In this document: positions 6,222-9,715 of the stretch, in pieces | Layout: the number at the start of each line of letters is the position of its first letter | Numbering within the stretch: the first letter of the stretch is position 1 | Assembly (NCBI GenBank): GCA_943332745.1 | Contig: CALQQQ010000030.1 | Location: forward strand, 1 to 9,715 | DNA from: Opitutus sp. GAS368 | GTDB lineage: Bacteria > Verrucomicrobiota > Verrucomicrobiae > Opitutales > UBA953 | Direction of reading: 5' to 3' | Length of the DNA stretch: 9,715 bases | The notes under the pieces: model-generated | What the model was told of the DNA's origin: nothing | The model's database searches: none | The model's input: the letters and a program-made list of their open reading frames with translations, nothing else | Translations under genes and position numbers: made by a program

Positions 6222-9200
6222 ATGTCTTCGCGACTGTCCGCACCCTTTGTCCTCGCCCTGTCGGCCCTCGCCGTCGGGTCCTCGACCATGTGGGCCGACG
6301 ATGGCCAGGCCGAGAAGGCCGTCGCCCTGCTTGATTCCCGTTGCTTCAAGTGCCACAGCCATGCCTCGGGCAAGAACAAGGGCGGACTGGTCATGGACAG
6401 CCTCGCTGGCCTCACGACCGGCGGTGATGGCGGTGCGGCCCTGAAACCTGGCGACCCGGCCAAGAGCCTCTTCCTCCAAAACATCCTCTCGTCCGACCCA
6501 GAGAAGATGATGCCGCCCAAAGGCGAACGTCTGACGAAAGACGAAGTCGCACTCCTCCAAGACTGGGTGAAGTCCGGAGCGACCTGGCCGAAGAGCCGCA
6601 CCAAGGCGCTCGTCGCTGGCCGCTACCTCCCTGGCACCATCGGCGCCAAGGAAAAGACTTGGTGGGCCTACCAAGCCGTCCAACGTTCCGAACTTCCTGC
6701 CGGGCAGTCCGCCCATCCGATTGACCGCTTCATCGACGCACGTCTTGCCAAGGATGGCCTGACGGCTTCAGGCGAAGCCGACCGAAGCGTCCTCATCCGC
6801 CGGGTCACCTTCGACGCCACCGGCCTGCCGCCGACGCCGGAAGAAGTCGCCGCCTTCGTCCAGTCCACCGATCCACTCGCGTACGAGAAGCTCGTCGACC
6901 GCCTGCTGGCCTCGCCCGCCTACGGGCAGCGTATGGCCCGTACCTGGCTCGACCTTGTACGCTACGCCGACAGCGATGGCTTCCGTATCGACGACTTTCG
7001 CCCGACCGCCTGGCGCTACCGCGATTACGTCATCAAGGCGTATAACGACAACAAGCCCTACGACCGCTTCATCCAGGAACAAATCGCCGGCGACGAACTC
7101 TTCCCGGGCGACACCCAAGCCCTCACCGCCCTCGGCTATCTCCGCCATTGGATCTACGAATACAATAACCGCGACGTTCGGAGCCAATGGGATAACATCC
7201 TGAACGACCTGACCGACACCACCGGCGACGTCTTCCTCGGCGCCGGCATGCAGTGCGCCCGCTGCCATGACCATAAGTTCGACCCCATTCTCCAGCGCGA
7301 TTACTACGCCCTCCGCAGCTTCTTCAACAACACCCTACCCGTCGAGAACCGCGCCGCTTGGACGTCCAAGGAAGCCGGCGAATACGCCCGCAAGCTGGCC
7401 GCTTGGGAGAAGGAAACGAAGTCAATCCGCGACGAAATCGCCGCGCTTGAAAAGAAATACCGCGACACCGCGACCAACACCGCCGTAAAGATCTTCCCGG
7501 AAGACATCCAGGAGATGATCGCCAAGCCGGACGCTCAGCGCACGCCCTACGAGCAACAGATCGCCGCGCTCGCCTGGCGTCAGGTCGACTATGAATATAA
7601 TCGGCTCGATCGTTCGATCAAGGGTGCCGACAGCGTCAAGCACGCCGATCTGAAACGTAAGCTGGCCGAACACGATAAGACCAAGCCGGAAGACCCGCCC
7701 TTCATCCTCACCATCAGTGAGACCGGTGCCCAGGGCTTGGACGCCGTCATCCCCAAGAAGAACACCGTCGTCCCGCCCGCCTTCCTCACCGTCCTCAGCG
7801 CCAGCTACCCCGCCGAACCCGCGAAGATCGAGCCCGTCGCCTCCGGCGCGAGCACCGGCCGCCGCACCGCCCTCGCCCGCTGGCTGACCGAGAAGTCCAA
7901 CCCCTTCACCGCCCGTCTCGCCATGAACCGCCTCTGGCAGCTCAACTTCCGCCGCGGCCTGGCGCCCTACGCGAGCGACTTCGGCCGCCTCGGCGAACCG
8001 CCCTCCCACCCCGAGTTGCTCGATTGGCTTTCCGCAGAGTTCATGGCGAAAGGCTGGGACCAGAAAGCGATGCATCGGCTGATCCTCACGAGCGCCGCCT
8101 ATCGGCGATCCTCGCTGCACCCCTCCCCCAAGGACGGCCAGCTGAAGGATCCGCAGAACGCCCTGCTCTGGCGCTTCCAACCCCAGCGCCTCGAGTCCGA
8201 GCAGATCCGCGACGCTGTCTTCGCCGCCTGCGGCGACCTGAAGGTCGACAAGCAGGCCGGCCCGAGCGTCGTTTACGGCGAACCGGTGCGCAGCATCTTC
8301 ACGCGCATCATGCGCAACAACCGCGACCCGCTGGCCGACGTGTTCGACGCGCCGCAGTGGTTCAGCAGCGCTTCCTCCCGCGACGTCACCACGACCCCGA
8401 TCCAATCTCTCCTACTTCTCAATAGCCCGTTCATGCTCAAACGTGGGGAGATTCTCGCCACGCGCATCGCCAAGGAAGTCCCCAAGGATGAAGCCGCCCA
8501 AGTTCGCCGCCTCTACCAAGTGCTCTTCGCTCGCCTGCCCTCCGTAGACGAAGCCCGCCGGGCGGTGGCCTTCCTAAAGGAAGTCCGCTCCCAAAAGAAT
8601 TCTTCGGCCGTGGACGCCGCCGTCGCCAACGATTTTCAACCGGAGAAGGTGCCCTTCCGCGACGGCCAAGGCGCCCACCTCGACGCCGGCCACCGCAAGC
8701 CGTTCGTCGCTCCCGGTGCAACCGAAGCCGACTTTGCCAAGGGCTTCACCATCGAGGGCGTGATCGTCCCCCGCACCGTGAGCGACACCGGCTCTGTCCG
8801 CGTCATCGCCGCTCAGGTCGGTAAGGCCAAAGACGACGGCTACTGGCAATTCGGCGTAACGGGACTAAAGTCTCGCCGCGCCCCGCGTGTGCTCGTGCTC
8901 CAAGCCCACGGCCCTCTCCTCGACGGTACGTTCGGAGAAGCCGTGCAGTTCTCGAACCTACGCATCGAGATGAACAAACCCTATTATGCCTCCGCGGCGG
9001 TGCGTTACGCCGACAAGAACGGGCCAGGCGAAGTGAGTTTCACCCTCAAGGACCTCGCCAACGACGACGAGCCCTTACTCCATGACCGCGTCGTCACGAA
9101 CCTCACGGGCGTGCGCACGGCGACCCAGCCGATTCAGCTCGGCGGCAAGGGCGCTGACCGTGAAAGTTCCTTCCACGGCGTCATCGACGACCTGCGGTTG

Positions 9201-9440
9201 AGCGCCGGCGCGCTGGCCGATGAAGGACTACTCTACTCCAACGAAGATATCAAATCGAGCGCCCTCGGCTTCTGGCGTTTCGAGAATAAGACCGGTACTC
9301 TGCGCGACTCTTCCGGGAAGGGACGCGACCTGGCCGTCGGTGTCGTGAAAGCCACCGCCGACACCAAGAGCGGCGCTACGCCGCTGGCCGCGCTCTGCCA
9401 CGCCCTCCTCAATTCCTCCGAATTCCTCTACGTCGAATGA
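6222..9440 (+). CDS. PSCyt1/PSCyt2/PSD1 (DUF1549/DUF1553) cytochrome-c domain protein with LamG-like insert
   Basis: This 1072-residue exported protein belongs to the large PVC-typical family. Order of parts: signal peptide (1-25, ending MWA-DD); a c-type haem domain with CFKCH at 41-45 and MMPP at 96-99 as likely axial methionine; PSCyt2/DUF1549 at about 165-372 (HPIDRFIDARL, DATGLPPTPEEV, WLDLVRYADSDGF), ending in CARCHDHKFDPI with a second CxxCH at 345-349; a charged spacer with possible coiled coil (390-415); PSD1/DUF1553 from about 546 (GRRTALARWLTEKSNPFTAR, AMNRLWQLNFRRGL, QRLESEQIRDAVF, DVTTTPIQSLLLLNSPFML); a concanavalin/laminin-G-like stretch (about 805-1045); and the usual PSD1 ending (ALCHALLNSSEFLYVE). 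The family's reaction is not established; it is commonly linked with polysaccharide or other complex-substrate use. GAAAGG nine bases upstream supports the start. The stop overlaps the DUF1501 gene (ATGA), its usual partner. Confidence 0.93.
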   Translation: MSSRLSAPFVLALSALAVGSSTMWADDGQAEKAVALLDSRCFKCHSHASGKNKGGLVMDSLAGLTTGGDGGAALKPGDPAKSLFLQNILSSDPEKMMPPKGERLTKDEVALLQDWVKSGATWPKSRTKALVAGRYLPGTIGAKEKTWWAYQAVQRSELPAGQSAHPIDRFIDARLAKDGLTASGEADRSVLIRRVTFDATGLPPTPEEVAAFVQSTDPLAYEKLVDRLLASPAYGQRMARTWLDLVRYADSDGFRIDDFRPTAWRYRDYVIKAYNDNKPYDRFIQEQIAGDELFPGDTQALTALGYLRHWIYEYNNRDVRSQWDNILNDLTDTTGDVFLGAGMQCARCHDHKFDPILQRDYYALRSFFNNTLPVENRAAWTSKEAGEYARKLAAWEKETKSIRDEIAALEKKYRDTATNTAVKIFPEDIQEMIAKPDAQRTPYEQQIAALAWRQVDYEYNRLDRSIKGADSVKHADLKRKLAEHDKTKPEDPPFILTISETGAQGLDAVIPKKNTVVPPAFLTVLSASYPAEPAKIEPVASGASTGRRTALARWLTEKSNPFTARLAMNRLWQLNFRRGLAPYASDFGRLGEPPSHPELLDWLSAEFMAKGWDQKAMHRLILTSAAYRRSSLHPSPKDGQLKDPQNALLWRFQPQRLESEQIRDAVFAACGDLKVDKQAGPSVVYGEPVRSIFTRIMRNNRDPLADVFDAPQWFSSASSRDVTTTPIQSLLLLNSPFMLKRGEILATRIAKEVPKDEAAQVRRLYQVLFARLPSVDEARRAVAFLKEVRSQKNSSAVDAAVANDFQPEKVPFRDGQGAHLDAGHRKPFVAPGATEADFAKGFTIEGVIVPRTVSDTGSVRVIAAQVGKAKDDGYWQFGVTGLKSRRAPRVLVLQAHGPLLDGTFGEAVQFSNLRIEMNKPYYASAAVRYADKNGPGEVSFTLKDLANDDEPLLHDRVVTNLTGVRTATQPIQLGGKGADRESSFHGVIDDLRLSAGALADEGLLYSNEDIKSSALGFWRFENKTGTLRDSSGKGRDLAVGVVKATADTKSGATPLAALCHALLNSSEFLYVE

Positions 9441-9715
9441 ACGATCCCCGCTGCCATCGTATCGAAGCTTCTACCTCCCGTCGCGACTTCCTCTTCAGCG
9501 CCGGCCTCGGCCTCGGCGCCATGGCGTTCACCGACCTGCTCGCCAAGGACATCGTCGTCCCCGCTGCGGGCACGCCCCTCCAACCCGGCGTCGGCCGCAT
9601 CAAGCCGCGCGCGAAGCGCGTGATTTTCCTCTTCATGGAAGGCGGCCCGTCGCAGATGGACCTGTACGATCCGAAGCCACTACTCAACAAGCTCGCCGGT
9701 CAGCGCCTGCCGGAC
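9437..9715 (+). CDS. DUF1501 family Tat-exported protein, N-terminal part only
   Basis: Ninety-three codons are present and the gene runs off the right edge. It starts with ATG at 9437, overlapping the stop of the PSD1 gene in ATGA. Residues 14-20 (SRRDFLF) are a twin-arginine signal, followed by a hydrophobic Gly/Ala-rich segment (SAGLGLGAMAF), so it is exported folded, probably with a bound metal. The mature N-terminus shows the family signature AKRVIFLFMEGGPSQMDLYD (59-78) followed by PKPLLNKLAGQRLP. DUF1501 proteins are related to the alkaline-phosphatase/sulfatase superfamily and nearly always sit beside a PSCyt/PSD1 gene, as here; their substrate is not established. The complete protein is normally above 400 residues, so most of it, including further metal-site residues, lies outside the window. 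Confidence 0.93.
   Translation, partial: MNDPRCHRIEASTSRRDFLFSAGLGLGAMAFTDLLAKDIVVPAAGTPLQPGVGRIKPRAKRVIFLFMEGGPSQMDLYDPKPLLNKLAGQRLPD

Noticed and set aside
6205..6444. Start of the large plus-strand gene at the ATG at 6205
   Set aside because: That ATG is in another frame, giving a short Arg/Pro/Ser-rich peptide. The ATG at 6222 begins a signal peptide and has GAAAGG upstream.
7422..8405. Minus-strand open frame of 327 codons inside the PSCyt/PSD1 gene
   Set aside because: It lies wholly opposite strongly conserved family motifs and its Gly/Val/Arg-rich translation is typical of antisense frames in GC-rich genes.

Overview
The window is GC-rich chromosomal DNA, most likely from the Planctomycetes-Verrucomicrobia (PVC) group and probably from a Verrucomicrobiota member. 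The strongest evidence is the pair at the right end: a large cytochrome-c/PSCyt2/PSD1 protein followed directly by a Tat-exported DUF1501 protein, a combination that is abundant in PVC genomes and uncommon elsewhere. Weak or absent Shine-Dalgarno sequences and GTG starts fit this. I see no plasmid, phage, IS, CRISPR, tRNA or rRNA signal.

Layout. Eight genes lie on the minus strand and two on the plus strand, diverging from a 136 bp intergenic region at 6086-6221. Reading leftward from there: Maf nucleotide pyrophosphatase (5495-6085); a secreted protein of unrecognised family (4587-5498); a 50 bp gap holding a hairpin; a TonB-like protein (3631-4536); an RluA-type pseudouridine synthase (2780-3631); a gap of about 165 bp; then a cluster resembling part of a Bat (Bacteroides aerotolerance-type) operon. 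That cluster consists of a membrane-anchored von Willebrand A protein (1634-2614), a small membrane-anchored helical protein (1074-1637), an exported Pro/Lys/Gly/Val repeat protein (205-1077) and the beginning of another exported protein (1-175, cut by the window edge). Reading rightward: the 1072-residue PSCyt1/PSCyt2/PSD1 protein (6222-9440) and the first 93 codons of the DUF1501 protein (9437 to the edge).

How the genes fit together. Five junctions are stop/start overlaps (four ATGA, one TGATG), so within each block translation is probably coupled. The minus-strand blocks are Maf + secreted protein, TonB-like + pseudouridine synthase, and VWA + helical + repeat protein. The plus-strand pair probably makes an exported haem protein and a partner enzyme. 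The Bat-like cluster is a plausible envelope protein complex: the VWA protein would present a metal-dependent adhesion site in the periplasm, with the helical and disordered repeat proteins as partners. That is inference from gene order.

The least explained items are the repeat protein with its 87-nt tandem units, the secreted protein beside Maf, and the laminin-G-like insertion inside the PSD1 region. None proves a new system, but the Bat-like cluster with a disordered repeat partner is the best candidate for one.
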